From Parasitella parasitica (lineage: Eukaryota; Mucoromycota; Mucoromycetes; Mucorales; Mucoraceae): DNA of 64,000 bases. Each line of letters starts with the position of its first letter. Positions within the stretch are counted from its first letter, which is position 1. The translations under genes were made by a program, and so were the position numbers. Below the pieces are notes generated by a model that saw only the letters and a list, made by a program, of their open reading frames with translations, was not told the origin of the DNA and ran no database searches. Location of the stretch: assembly GCA_025201805.1 (NCBI GenBank), contig MU619251.1, positions 205,184-269,183 of the forward strand, in the 5' to 3' direction. Below are positions 1-10,138 of the stretch, piece by piece.

Positions 1-2730
1 GTTAGAATGTTATGTTGCAGGCTCAACTATCATCAATCCTCCAGCTTCGTTTCTAAAGCCATCCAGTGGGCTTCGAAGCAAAGTCCAGACATCCAAAGAG
101 AAAACGGATTACAGGAATGCCCTGCAGTTGCAATTTCGAATCTGTCTTCTACGCTCAATTGTACCGTACATTGCAGAAAGAAAAATGGAGACTGTGATGA
201 GCTGTATATCTCTTTATTGAAAAGCACTAGAATACCTAAAGGCTTAGTGCAAGAAGCAGAAGCAAAAATCAAAAGTCCAGGAAAAATCACAACGATGTTA
301 AGCACTGTGTATACACAGAATAAAAAGGCTGGAAGTCCAAAGAAGAGTTATGAGTACTGGACAGAATTTGTGGAGAAGAACTTCCAGTCTCTTTTGGATT
401 TACTAGAAAAAAATGATGGTAGCAATGATGATAAAGACAGTGAAGATAGCGAAGATGAAGACAATGATGGAGCGACTCAAGATGACGCTGAGCAATCAGG
501 CGCATGCTCAATTTCTTTGAGTCAAGTGCTCAGAGACGACTTGAAAGACGACATCAGATCATTATTCATCAATACAATCGGTGCTACCAAGGAGCAAGTA
601 TCTAATTATACCTCTGACTTCAGCAAGCAGGTTCTCAAAGTCGCTCTGTTGTTTGCTGAGTATACATTTGAATCTAATGCCGGCAACATCGAACTTGTCT
701 ACGATGGTGGAAACAGCATTGCGTCAATACTGCCAGAAGGGTATTTAGAGGAAGATATCACTGTACCAAAGCCATTAAATTCCAGCTCTCTCGAGAATGA
801 CGAGTTCAATGCTCACTATCAATCGCTGTTTCTAGAACCCCGCTTGGAACAAATGCACTCAACATACTATGGTCAAGTGGGTGTCGAAGAGTCTACCCTT
901 GAAAATTCGCCTCTCCATAAGGCAATTGTAAACGTTTTGGCCTTGATGAAGCCAACCCACATCAAAATCTGTCCTCGCACGTTACGAAGATGGCTCGCCA
1001 ACAGTATTACACGAATCTTTGTATTATATGGTCCGAGAATACTATTGTCAACAAGCTACTTAGAAAGCTCTTGAACTTCTTGCTATTGATCCATTTATCT
1101 CCCGATCAAGACCATGCTATCAAGGCGAAGAAGACTGAAAGAGAATCGGCCAAGCTTCGAAAAAACCATAAAGGCAACCAGAGAGTGACTAATTGCAGCA
1201 TCCCAATACCAGAAATTTCAGTGCTGAACAAGACAAGAAATGGAAGACGAAAGCTGTTTTCTGATGAAAAGATGCTAAAAGTCAAGTATGAAGAGAAAGG
1301 GAAGCATGAGGCAGCAGACATGTGCCAGACGAGAATCGATACATATGAGCAAGTACTTTATAGAGAGGTAGGAGTCATCTGGTTTTTAAAGGAAGACATA
1401 GTGTCATAACTCGGAATGTATGTGGCAAGCGGAAAGGGACAGAAATCCAAGGCAGCAGCAGCAACAGCAGAAGCAAGGAAAGCGTAAAGAAAGCGATACT
1501 GATGATAGAGAGGACTACGAGAAAGGGAACAATACCAATGTATCTAGAAAAAGAATCAGTCAGTTTGTCGACATTGCAAGATCAACATTGTTTGCCACGC
1601 AAGATATCACAGACGCGTACCTCCAAGATCAGGATGAACACATCACCACACAAGAATCTGCAACAATCATCAAAATTACTAGCTTCATTCGGCCATTCAT
1701 ACCATCAAGTGAGACTTATCATCTCCTTTCATGCCAACTCAAGTTCATCTTAATGGCAAACCAAGTACTGCGCTCTATCGGCTATGAAGGCCAAGTTGCT
1801 AAATTTATTCCAATAGTCAGACCCATTTATTTGCATGCACTTCTTATTGACACAACGACCCTGTATGCACTTTTCTGCTCGAGCAAAATTTCAAAACGGC
1901 TGTATCTTCGAGACTTTCAAGGCAATTACGTAAAGCATTAAGACGCCAACGCAAAAAAAGATGCCGTCTTTAGCAGTTTCTTTAACATTGTCAATCTGAA
2001 AAACGTGACATCAAGCTATGGGATGGAGTTCGTAAATAGAATACACATGATACCAGGATCGAAGACTGTCAGATTGCATGGCAGCATTGGACATTTCAAG
2101 CCTAGTCGCAGGAACCCAGAAACAAAAAGCAAACTGAGCCATCATGCTGATGACGGCCAGTTACGAGCTAAGAAGGCTCAAAAGAAGGAGCTCGGTAAGT
2201 CACTCAGGGATTGCACAAACGAATTGTATCAGTTTCTTCAAGACAACGACAGTGTTCGTGGTTTCAAGAAAGCTTGGAGAACTAACTTTGAAGAGCAAAA
2301 ACAATGTTATGAGAAAGTCGAAGATGCCCAAGAAAGGGACAAAACTTCTGATCTTAAGAAGACTTGGAAGGCTAAGGTTGAAGAAAAAGACGAGCGCTAT
2401 CGGAATGTGGAAGCAGTAAAGTCAAGAAAGAGAGGATTAATGGTGGCTATTTGAGATGCAAAAGAGATGCTTCAGTCATTGCGGCGAGAGATTTCTGAAT
2501 ATGGAAAACCTTTGGTGGATGATTTGAAAAATCTAATAACATTTAAGCCCTTCACTGTGGGTAGCAATGGATGCTGTAGAAAGGTAGAGGAATGCAAGCT
2601 GGATGAAGACATGGATATGACAACAGCCGTGTTCAGTGGCACGGATAATGGCATTATAAAGACTACCGAGACAGTGTTTTTTGATCTCGATCGTTTCGCA
2701 TCACACTTGAAGCTGTACAATAGGTTTTAG
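1..2730 (+). pseudogene. Broken RuvC-like (TnpB/Fanzor-like) orphan gene, truncated
   Basis: An old coding region is readable as successive pieces: 7-1074, about 1074-1409 in another frame, then 1420-1941, 1942-2454 and 2467-2730 back in the first frame. In-frame stops lie at 1939 and 2452, and there are at least two frameshifts near 1075 and 1410. The first piece has an acidic Asp/Glu stretch (about 420-480). The middle pieces are Lys/Arg-rich. The last piece ends with FSGTDNGI (2632-2655). A GTDxG motif after a basic region resembles the RuvC-I motif of TnpB/Fanzor-like nucleases, and I recall related multi-copy proteins in Mucorales. The zinc ribbon and RuvC-II/III parts such a protein would need are absent, because the sequence degenerates after 2730. 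The family name is an inference. Coding origin and breakage are seen directly. The 5' end may lie outside the window. Confidence 0.45.
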
Positions 2731-3219
2731 GTCTTGGGTATGCAACTCAATGCCTTTAAGCACATATGTATCTATCTATCTATCTATATAATTAAAAAAA
2801 ACAGTCGCATTAAAGTCGCTTGAAGCTCAAGAATAAAGCAAAACAAACCTAAGAAGAAATGGAGTAAACAAATGCTTTAGTGGGTTTTTTCAGTTCCATT
2901 CCAGTTTGTTAAATTTCGAAAAGTCGGCATTGAGCCAAGCACATCCTCTATTTCAGAAACTAATTAAAAATACTTTAACACGTCAGAAAATTATAAGTAA
3001 AATATGTGCGTATGAAACAAAACATGAAATAGATGATCATGTACATTAGTTTAAAATTAAAACTCTCTAAACAAAGTGAATAATGTCGAAATTCGGGCGA
3101 AAAAGCTTGAATCTTTCGAAATTGGACATGGTCTAACCAGCAAAGGCGACTTTTTAAGCTGCACGCTCTGTTTTATTTAATACAAATATGTTGACACTTT
3201 TTATTACTACAAACACAGA
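2731..3219. other. Gene-free AT-rich spacer
   Basis: No ORF with recognisable content. A short TATC tetranucleotide repeat lies at 2769-2784. The 5' end of the Helitron remnant may lie in this stretch, but I could not identify a clear TC terminus. Confidence 0.5.
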
Positions 3220-3796
3220 GTGCCTGCTATTAGAATCTGCTCAAGCTGTGGTCAAGAAGGCCATTCGCGTTCTGCAAGCAGGCTTTGCCTCAATAACACC
3301 CGTGCTAATACTAACACTTGCGGGAGCTATGGTGTTATAGGCCATCATCGATCTTCTTATCGTCATTGCGCTAACAACATTGCTAATCGTATGACTCAAA
3401 TTTGTTTTCACTTTACAATCATAATCGAACTCTTTGTATAAACTGGGATCTCAATCTGAAACTATGAAACTAGATCAGCAAACAGAAACAATCAGCGTTA
3501 ATGATGCAACAACCAGCAGACGTATTTGTTCAAGCTGTGGACAAGAAAGTCATTTGCGATCTACCAGTAGATTGGGTGCCAAATTAATACACAACAATAC
3601 TCATAACATGGCTAGAAGAAGTACACCCTCTTTCACCAAACGCCATGATATTGGTGGAAGGAACAGCATCTGTCGCCATTGTCAAGCACACATGTGGGGC
3701 ATAGCGAAAAATGGAGGCACCAGTGCAAACCCCGGTTTCTCTTTGTACTGTCCTGAGTTGGTTGCTAATTTTCTGTTAGACCGGTATTCACCATGA
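3220..3796 (+). pseudogene. Helitron Rep N-terminal zinc region (relic)
   Basis: Two frames (3220-3441 and 3434-3796) give a duplicated knuckle: CSSCGQEGHSRSASRLC, then a degenerate copy that has lost one cysteine, then CSSCGQESHLRSTSRL. These are followed by HDIGG, CRHC, HMWG and NPGFSLYC. The last group matches the conserved zinc-binding block ahead of the Helitron Rep domain (His-Asp-hydrophobic-Gly-Gly, CxHC, a C-terminal cysteine after a Pro-x-Phe stretch). The change of frame at about 3440 and the sudden end after 3796 show decay. Family assignment rests on motif order and on the helicase tail that follows. Confidence 0.6.
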
Positions 3797-3978
3797 CCAT
3801 CAAGGCTCAACACTCGACTTTCTTGGTCTTTTTCTCACATAGCCAGTTATATGTTGCTTTCTCGCGCATTAAGCAGCTATCTTTAATTAAAATTCTTCTG
3901 CATAGAAATACCTCAACTACCAAAAACTATACTGGATCATACACCGATAATATTGTATTCCATGAAGTATTTAAATAA
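3793..3978 (+). pseudogene. PIF1-type helicase C-terminal tail of the Helitron (relic)
   Basis: The segment reads SQLYVAFSRIKQLSLIKILL and ends DNIVFHEVFK before a stop. LYVAxSR is the last conserved helicase motif of PIF1/Helitron helicases, and a closing N-x-V-x-x-E-V is typical of the Helitron protein C-terminus. It is in a different frame from the upstream zinc region, with the intervening 1000+ residues gone, so it is the end of a large internal deletion. Confidence 0.6.
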
Positions 3979-4130
3979 CTCTACTGATTTTTACGCTTTT
4001 TTTTCCTATTGTGCGTTACTACATCTATATTTTTATTTCTGTCTAACAATATATTTTAAGTTATAGATAAACAACAATAAAAGAGCATTGAATATCTGAT
4101 TAGCACTTATCAAAAGATTGAGCTCCCGGT

Positions 4131-4175
4131 AGGGCGACGATGGCCGTCGTGAGCGAAGCGAGCAGGTCAGCTAGT
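4131..4175 (+). repeat. Helitron 3' terminus (hairpin plus CTAG-T)
   Basis: GC-rich palindromic block in AT-rich surroundings: CGACG-ATGGC-CGTCG (4135-4149), a GAGCGAAGCGAGC stretch, then CTAG (4171-4174) followed by T. Helitrons end in CTRR preceded by a short hairpin and insert between A and T, so the transposon/host junction is placed at 4174/4175. Confidence 0.65.
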
Positions 4176-5284
4176 ATATTCTGAATTTAGCGATATAGAG
4201 GATGATCTAGAAGAAGAACGTAACGATGAAAGCGACATTGTTAGTTTTACTGACAAGGTGGTATCATAAGCTGCAAATCTCGCTTCAGACGAGTGAGTAT
4301 TTTTTAGCGCTAATATTTCTGTTCCTTTACACAACTAATAATGCAAATTGAGTAGGGTTGGTAAATTAAAAATAATTGATTTATCATCAATGATGGCTGT
4401 GGATGTATTGAAAGAAGAGACTTCTGCTAATCATCAATTTGAGTCGATAATTAATTCAACCAAGATTGATCCAATTCCGATATCTACTCAAGCTGATAAT
4501 CTTATCAATGCACTCAATGATACGCCTTTATCGATGCAACCATTGCGCAAAACACTGTATAGTCATGGCTTTAATGAAAGCTTTGATTTTGTCACCAACC
4601 ATGATATTGGGTTTATGGAAGTAACAGTAAGATATTTGTAATCATCACAAAAAGATTTTTTGGTGTATTATTTATATTCATATCCATTTCACAAACCTGT
4701 AGTTTGGATTTGATGAGCTCTCCAAACAGCCCTTTAAATACTATTATGCTGGAGAGAACGGCAGCCACTTATCTTAATATCTATATTGTAAATCAATTAT
4801 TTATCACTAACAACGATGTGATAGAACTTGGTTGGCTTGAGAGAGAATTCTGTTCTACCGATAGAACTAAATTTGACGGAATCATCTTTAAAATTGGCAA
4901 TAAGTCGATTGCCCCGGGATTTGTTGAATTCTCAGGAGGCATCAACGACAAGACATCACCTCTAAAGTATACAAAAGACAATGAAAAGTTATATAGTAAT
5001 ATGATAAAGGCTATGGTTGATATTAAAACTGATAAAATGTTCTGTATGCGATGTTATGGTAAGAGTATTTCTTATTTAGTATTAAATTAAATCCTTCTTT
5101 TACAATAGGCCATCATATTTACTTTGAAAAACTGGTTGATGTTAATGGTGTGATGTATAGAACGATTGATGTAAATATGGAAATCCCAACTACGCCGAGA
5201 AAGTTAATAGCCTACATCAATGAAATACCAAAGATACTTGCATGGAAGCAGGCTTTGATTAATCATGCCATCAGCCTAAATTAA
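4175..5284 (+). pseudogene. Mucorales orphan-family gene, 5' end cut by Helitron; possible PD-(D/E)XK core
   Basis: Four coding blocks join in frame: up to 4292, 4356-4637, 4703-5058 and 5109-5284, with introns GTGAGT...TAG, GTAATC...TAG and GTAAGA...TAG. The first block is open right from the Helitron junction at 4175 but holds an in-frame TAA (4267-4269). A shorter product could start at ATG 4391. The encoded core reads ELGWLEREF, then KFDGIIFKIG, then PGFVEFSGG, with 16 residues between D (4875-4877) and E (4926-4928). It ends with a conserved-looking MYRTID / PTTPRKL / LAWKQALI tail. I recognise this as a repeated family in Mucorales genomes without a known function. The D...E-x-S-G-G spacing suggests a PD-(D/E)XK nuclease-like fold; that is inference. 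Loss of the 5' end and the stop argue for a pseudogene. Confidence 0.6.
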
Positions 5285-5896
5285 TGTCATTATTTACAAA
5301 TCCTTCCTGCTTCTTTGTAAATATATTTAAATATGTACATTCTATTACTTCAAATATCATGAAATAGATATAAAATCTATGCTTAAGCTTTGTATTGAAA
5401 ATTCATTTTGACTTGAAGTTGATCAACTTCTTGAATAAATTATTTTCAAGCAGCTGGGCTAATTAGTTTCAAACATTTGACCAAATATTGTCTTTTTCCT
5501 GACTGTACTAAAAAGATTACCAGTAAGCTAGCTTTATATTTCACTCTAGCCATGCATCATTCACTATTGCATTTCATGGCACGAAATGTATTGATACCCT
5601 ATGAACAATCTGTTTACATAAGCACAAGAACAACTGCCCTGTTTTTCACCTGGGAAATGTCAGACTTCCGAAACATGTTGGATTGAGATTTTACCCCATA
5701 TGTTCAAATAATTATAGCTTGTATCACTTTTATCGAAAAACAATAAAAAAGATAGCATATAAATGTCATGAAAAAGAACCGTTTTCAAGATGGAGAATAA
5801 TAGTCGAAAAGCGACTTGCTATTGCACTTATTCTCATTCGATCTACAGTAAAATTGTTCGTTTAACAGCCATTTTTATCTCAAACATACAGTAATA
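5285..5896. other. Spacer with two unrecognised short ORFs
   Basis: ORFs 5477-5686 and 5683-5865 overlap by 4 nt and show no domain I recognise. The first begins with a CLFPDC pair but has no partner zinc ligands. They may be transposon debris from the 5' graveyard. Confidence 0.3.
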
Positions 5897-7961
5897 TTAC
5901 CGTTTGATGCGTTTAGGTGCAGTGCCGCCATCAGTATGATAGTTACTGCTACACTCTGATTTTTCCTGTTGTAGGATAGCCTTTACTTCAACTTTGCTCA
6001 AGCATTCATCTACATGTTGATTGAATTGTGAGTTGTTGAGCTTCAATTGTCGATTACAGATGGGACAAACAAGTGTGTTGAGGATATCTTTTACTTTCTG
6101 GTCTGTTGTTTGTTGGTCTTGATGAAGATGATGTTCTGGAAGCGGCGCTTTTATAAAATACTAATAACGATCAAGACCTAACAATTCTATGCATAAACAA
6201 GTATTCAATACCTTTAAAACACTTTCATCTTCGCTTCCTCTAGGTTTGATGATAGATATACGAATGCCCATTAATCGAATATTTATCGGTAGTTCCTTGA
6301 CCAGTAGCTCTTTAGCTATCCTCTCAATATCCTTTGCTTTCCATATATAACTTGGGAATGTCTTTGATCGAATACGAATATCATAGTTGACGGATTTCAA
6401 TTTGATGCCAACATTTCGACCCATGTATCCAGCCGCTTCTAAATCTTGTTCGAGCATAGCAGAAAGTTCCTTGATCTTTTCAAACAATTCTGCCGGGTCT
6501 GACATTGCACTGAATGTGCGTTCTGTGCTCATGCTCTTTCGATCGACATCTGTATTGAATGTAGTGCTGCCAGTGCCTAGGTAACTTTTAAGCATGAATT
6601 GAAAACTAATGGGACTCAGTAGTTTGTACAATACAGCTCTATGCGGGTATATGTCACCGCATGTACGAACACCGAGTGCATCTAATACGCGCTCTGTTAC
6701 TCTGCCCACACCTGGAATCTGCCGTACTCGCAGATCCTTGACGAATTTTATAATAGATGCTCGATCAATTGGCAGATAATATTGACCGTCGGGTTTATTG
6801 ATGTCACTACACACTTTGGCCAGTGTCTTGTTACAGGCAATGCCTATGATTGTCAAAGTTCGTCTGGCATTTCATTGCTATACACGACTACAATTTCCAT
6901 ACCTGCACTTGCTGTCAATTGAGATGACTCGAATATTTCTCTTCTTATTTGCTGCACTAATTGCACCGGCGTCAAGTCTGTAGTTTTGAGATACTTTGTA
7001 CAGGGCGCATATTAACACAGAGCATACATGCGGTCAGACATTAAAAAAAAAAAAAAAAAAATACCTCTGTCAAGTTCAAATAAGCCTAGCAGATCGTTAC
7101 AGTTAGCCTTCCTATGCTTTCCCGACTAGCAACTTTACCTCATCTAAACTCATGGGTACAAAATTAGGATCATACTTTTGAAACACGGCTCTCACTTTGT
7201 CTGAGGCCTCTCGGTATTTAGGAAAATGGAGAGGGATCATGACAAGTTCAGGGCACAGTTTGCGCGCAATGAAACCAGGCATTGCGCTGCGAACGCCATA
7301 CTGTCGAGCGATATAATTACTAGTGCACAGCATGGACATGCCTCCTACCGCCATGGGAACCTTTTTCAGGCTTGGATCAGCCAATTCTTCAACAGACGCA
7401 TAAAATGCGTCCATGTCCATGTGGCAAATGCATTGCGTCAAATCTCTAGTCTCTTCTAAATCTCGGATCATGTTGTCCACAATGCGCCGTTCGAACGAGA
7501 GATCCTTGTCTTTGATTAACTCATACTTTGCGAGAATCGCATTGATCCGCTTTGTTACTGCCTCGTCTCTCTTTCTTTCTTTTTCAAAAAATTTCGAGCC
7601 CTGTAAAATACTACATGAGCAATTGGAAATCTCAGAGTAAAACATTGGGTACCAACCTTGGATAATTCGTAAATCATTGTATTGACTTTTTCTTTATCCA
7701 CATTCCCCATGCCAGCCTGAAATAGTTCTTCAGAAGTAAGAACTCTGCAAAGAAACGTAGCATAAAAAGTGCTCAAACCTTGTTGGCTGATGGCCCGGCT
7801 AGTAAGCTCTTGAAAGAGTGATCTTTGGCATCAGAAACGGGATAATTTACCATCATTTCCTCACCATTGGATTCCTGCTCTTGCCCAATAGTGTCCTCAT
7901 CGTCCAAGAAGAAATCCTCTTCCTCCATGATCTGAGACGAGAAATCCAGTAAATCATCCAT
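5897..7961 (-). CDS. POLK: DNA polymerase kappa (Y-family translesion polymerase)
   Basis: Seven exons: 7779-7961, 7657-7716, 7139-7600, 7065-7085, 6903-6993, 6212-6843, 5897-6160. All phases fit and give 570 aa. It is a nuclear DinB-type polymerase for error-prone bypass of bulky minor-groove lesions. Seen: the kappa-specific N-terminal block AGMGNVDKEKVN, the catalytic palm motif HMDMDAFYASVEE (Asp143), SLDE (Asp234/Glu235), the finger motif YGVRSAMPGF, the thumb HhH region QIPGVGRVTERVLDALG, a little-finger domain, and a C-terminal UBZ4 zinc finger CPICNRQL...HVDECL for ubiquitin (PCNA) binding. Vertebrate pol kappa has two UBZ fingers; one is seen here. Start Met at 7961 opens the acidic MDDLLDF leader. 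It shares a 200-bp divergent promoter region with COQ6. A 21-nt exon sits right after SLDE. Confidence 0.93.
7065..7085 (-). other. 21-nt micro-exon of POLK
   Basis: CTAG before and GTATTT after (on the minus strand) delimit GCTTATTTGAACTTGACAGAG, which encodes AYLNLTE. This restores the universal SLDEAYL(N/D)LTE motif of pol kappa exactly, so the micro-exon is real. It has phase 0 on both sides. Confidence 0.85.
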
Positions 7962-8161
7962 TCCTTACCAAAGAGAAAATAAAGAAAAAAAAATGCTGCG
8001 CAAGATGTGGTATTGATCGCAGAGAGAAAGGGCCCGATAATAGAGAAAGTTTTGCGGCTATTTAATCAACCTGCCCAGCATTGAATATTTCATAGTGCCA
8101 GGCTTGTATTTTTGTTTTCTTTCATTTTTTTTTTTTTTTGCTGTTGTGCCATTTCATACAA
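7962..8161. promoter_or_regulatory. Divergent promoter region POLK/COQ6
   Basis: Only 200 bp separate the two start codons, facing outward. The stretch holds an A-rich block (7979-7993) on the POLK side and a T-rich tract (about 8116-8140) just before the COQ6 start. No specific factor site was identified. Confidence 0.5.
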
Positions 8162-9995
8162 ATGTTGCGAACGATTCAAAGCAGACAGCTAATTCAACCT
8201 TTTACAAGATACGCGATCAGCAGAAATCGCCATTTAGCAACTGTTGCTCAGGATCTTGAAAATGCGTACGATGTTGTCATCATTGGCGGCGGTGTGGCAG
8301 GTGTCACTCTGGCCTGTTCGCTTGGTAATATAAATCCCTCACTCGATCATTGATTCACACTGACACACCAACCAACCAAATTGTAGCCTCCAGTCCATCC
8401 ATGCGCCAGAACCGCATTGCGCTTGTGGAGGCCATGGACCTGTCAAGTGTCAAGCAATGGGAACCCAAACCCGACAATTTCTCAAATCGTGTAGTGTCCT
8501 TGACTCCGGGCTCCTTGGGTTTCTTTACAAGTAAGTCCGCCAAAATCTGTCAACAGCACCGAAACTCATTCTCGACAGAAATTGGCATGACAAAACACAT
8601 GGCTATGGACAGAACAAACGGCTATAGAGACATGAAGGTATGGGATGGTGTCACAGATGCTCGCATCCACCTGGATTCCGCATTACTAAAGAACTACAAT
8701 GTCAATAACAACATTGAAGAAAACACAATTGCATACATTGTGGAAAACATTAACCTCCAAAATGCTGCCCTAAAAAGATTGGATGAGTGTCGTGCTCAAG
8801 GTTCTCATATAGACTTTTATCAAAAGACTAAAGTAGCAGACATCGAGAGATCCCCTGAGAATAACCCTTCAAAGAACAATGGTCTTGATTTGCAGGATTG
8901 GCCTACTGTACATTTAGATAGCGGGAAGAAATTGAAAGCTCGATTACTGGTAATTGAAGATAAAATGAATGGCATCAAAGGCAGGCATTAAGCGTTTTGT
9001 GCTAGATTGGTGCTGATGGCATCAATAGTCCTGTGCGTAATTTCGCTCATATCGATTCGCTTGGTTGGGATTACGATGCAAACGGCGTTGTTGCAACACT
9101 AAAATTGGATCCTGAACGGCCTAATAACACTGCCTGGCAAAGATTTTTGCCAACAGGTCCTATCGCCATGCTGCCCGTAAGTTGACTTCGGCGCGAAAAA
9201 GTACAAGCTTTTAATTGACAGGAAAATACTAGTTGAATGACGAGTATGCATCCATGGTATGGTCAACAAAACCGGCCATCGCCAAAACGCTGAAAAATGT
9301 ATCTCCACAAGACTTTTGTAGTCTGGTGAATGCTGCCTATAGAATGTCTAGCGTGGACCTTACATATCTTTACAAGCAAATTGATCCCACCACATTTGAA
9401 TCAAAATGCGACATACAGCAAGAATATCTCTGGAGAGAAAGTGTAGCAAAAAAGCCCCTGGATGAGCAAGAGGCGTTGGACAGAGAATATTCACTTCCTC
9501 CTCAGGTCATTGACGTGCAGGATAATTCTAGAGCTTCTTTCCCTTTCAAATTAAGAAATTCTGAGCGTTATGTAGCTGACCGTGTTGCTCTTGTTGGCGA
9601 CGCAGCCCACGCTACACATCCCCTTGCAGGCCAGGGCATGAACCAAGGCTTATTAGATGTCGAGTGCCTTTCCCAACTACTAGAAAGAGGAGCCACCGAA
9701 GGCCAAGACATTGGCAGCATCCACTTATTGCGACAATACGCCTCTGAAAGATATCTGCGCAACATCATGATGATTAGCTCCTGTGACAAGTTGCACCGTT
9801 TGTTCTCGACAGATGCTGCCCCTGTTACATGGATCCGCTCCATCGGTTTAAATACTGTTGAAAATTTGGACTTTGTAAAGGTAAATGGAGTACACATTCC
9901 CGATTTATAATACACACATGCTAATGTATCTGTATTAGGCTGAAATCATGAAATATGCAATGGGCATTGAGTACACTGGCGAATTCAGACATTAA
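8162..9995 (+). CDS. COQ6: Ubiquinone biosynthesis monooxygenase COQ6, mitochondrial
   Basis: Six exons: 8162-8324, 8387-8530, 8579-8949, 9006-9176, 9233-9880, 9939-9995; phases fit and give 517 aa. It is a flavin-dependent C5-ring hydroxylase of coenzyme Q synthesis at the inner mitochondrial membrane. Seen: an Arg-rich, acid-poor leader [14 protein letters not shown], the FAD dinucleotide motif [18 protein letters not shown], the middle motif [11 protein letters not shown] (the DG motif of UbiH/COQ6 hydroxylases), and the second FAD motif [19 protein letters not shown]. In Coq6-type enzymes this last block contacts the flavin ribityl chain. A polyadenylation-like AATAAA overlaps the stop (9993-10000). 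The ATG at 8162 is preferred because it opens the mitochondrial leader. It shares a divergent promoter with POLK. Confidence 0.93.
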
Positions 9996-10138
9996 ATAAA
10001 ACGGATAGCATTGGTTGCTGTGGTTCAAACACCTGACAGTTTCGAACGTGATAAAAAGTATCAACATGATGTTTTGAAACAAGTGCGTCCTCTTCTACCA
10101 TATTACCACTTTTTTTTTAAAGCCCAAAACAACTCATT

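Larger units (their letters stand above)
3220..4174 (+). mobile_element. Decayed Helitron remnant
   Basis: Three independent Helitron hallmarks occur in order. The first is a cysteine-rich Rep N-terminus with CCHC-like knuckles and the HDIGG...CRHC zinc region (3220-3790). The second is a PIF1-type helicase tail with LYVAFSR and a closing NIVFHEVF (about 3847-3975). The third is a terminus with a 5-bp hairpin (CGACG 4135-4139 with CGTCG 4145-4149) followed 22 nt later by CTAG (4171-4174) and a T. The whole Rep catalytic domain and most of the helicase are missing between about 3775 and 3845, so this copy cannot encode a transposase. The 5' boundary is not resolved. The 3' end abuts a coding frame. 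Confidence 0.7.
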
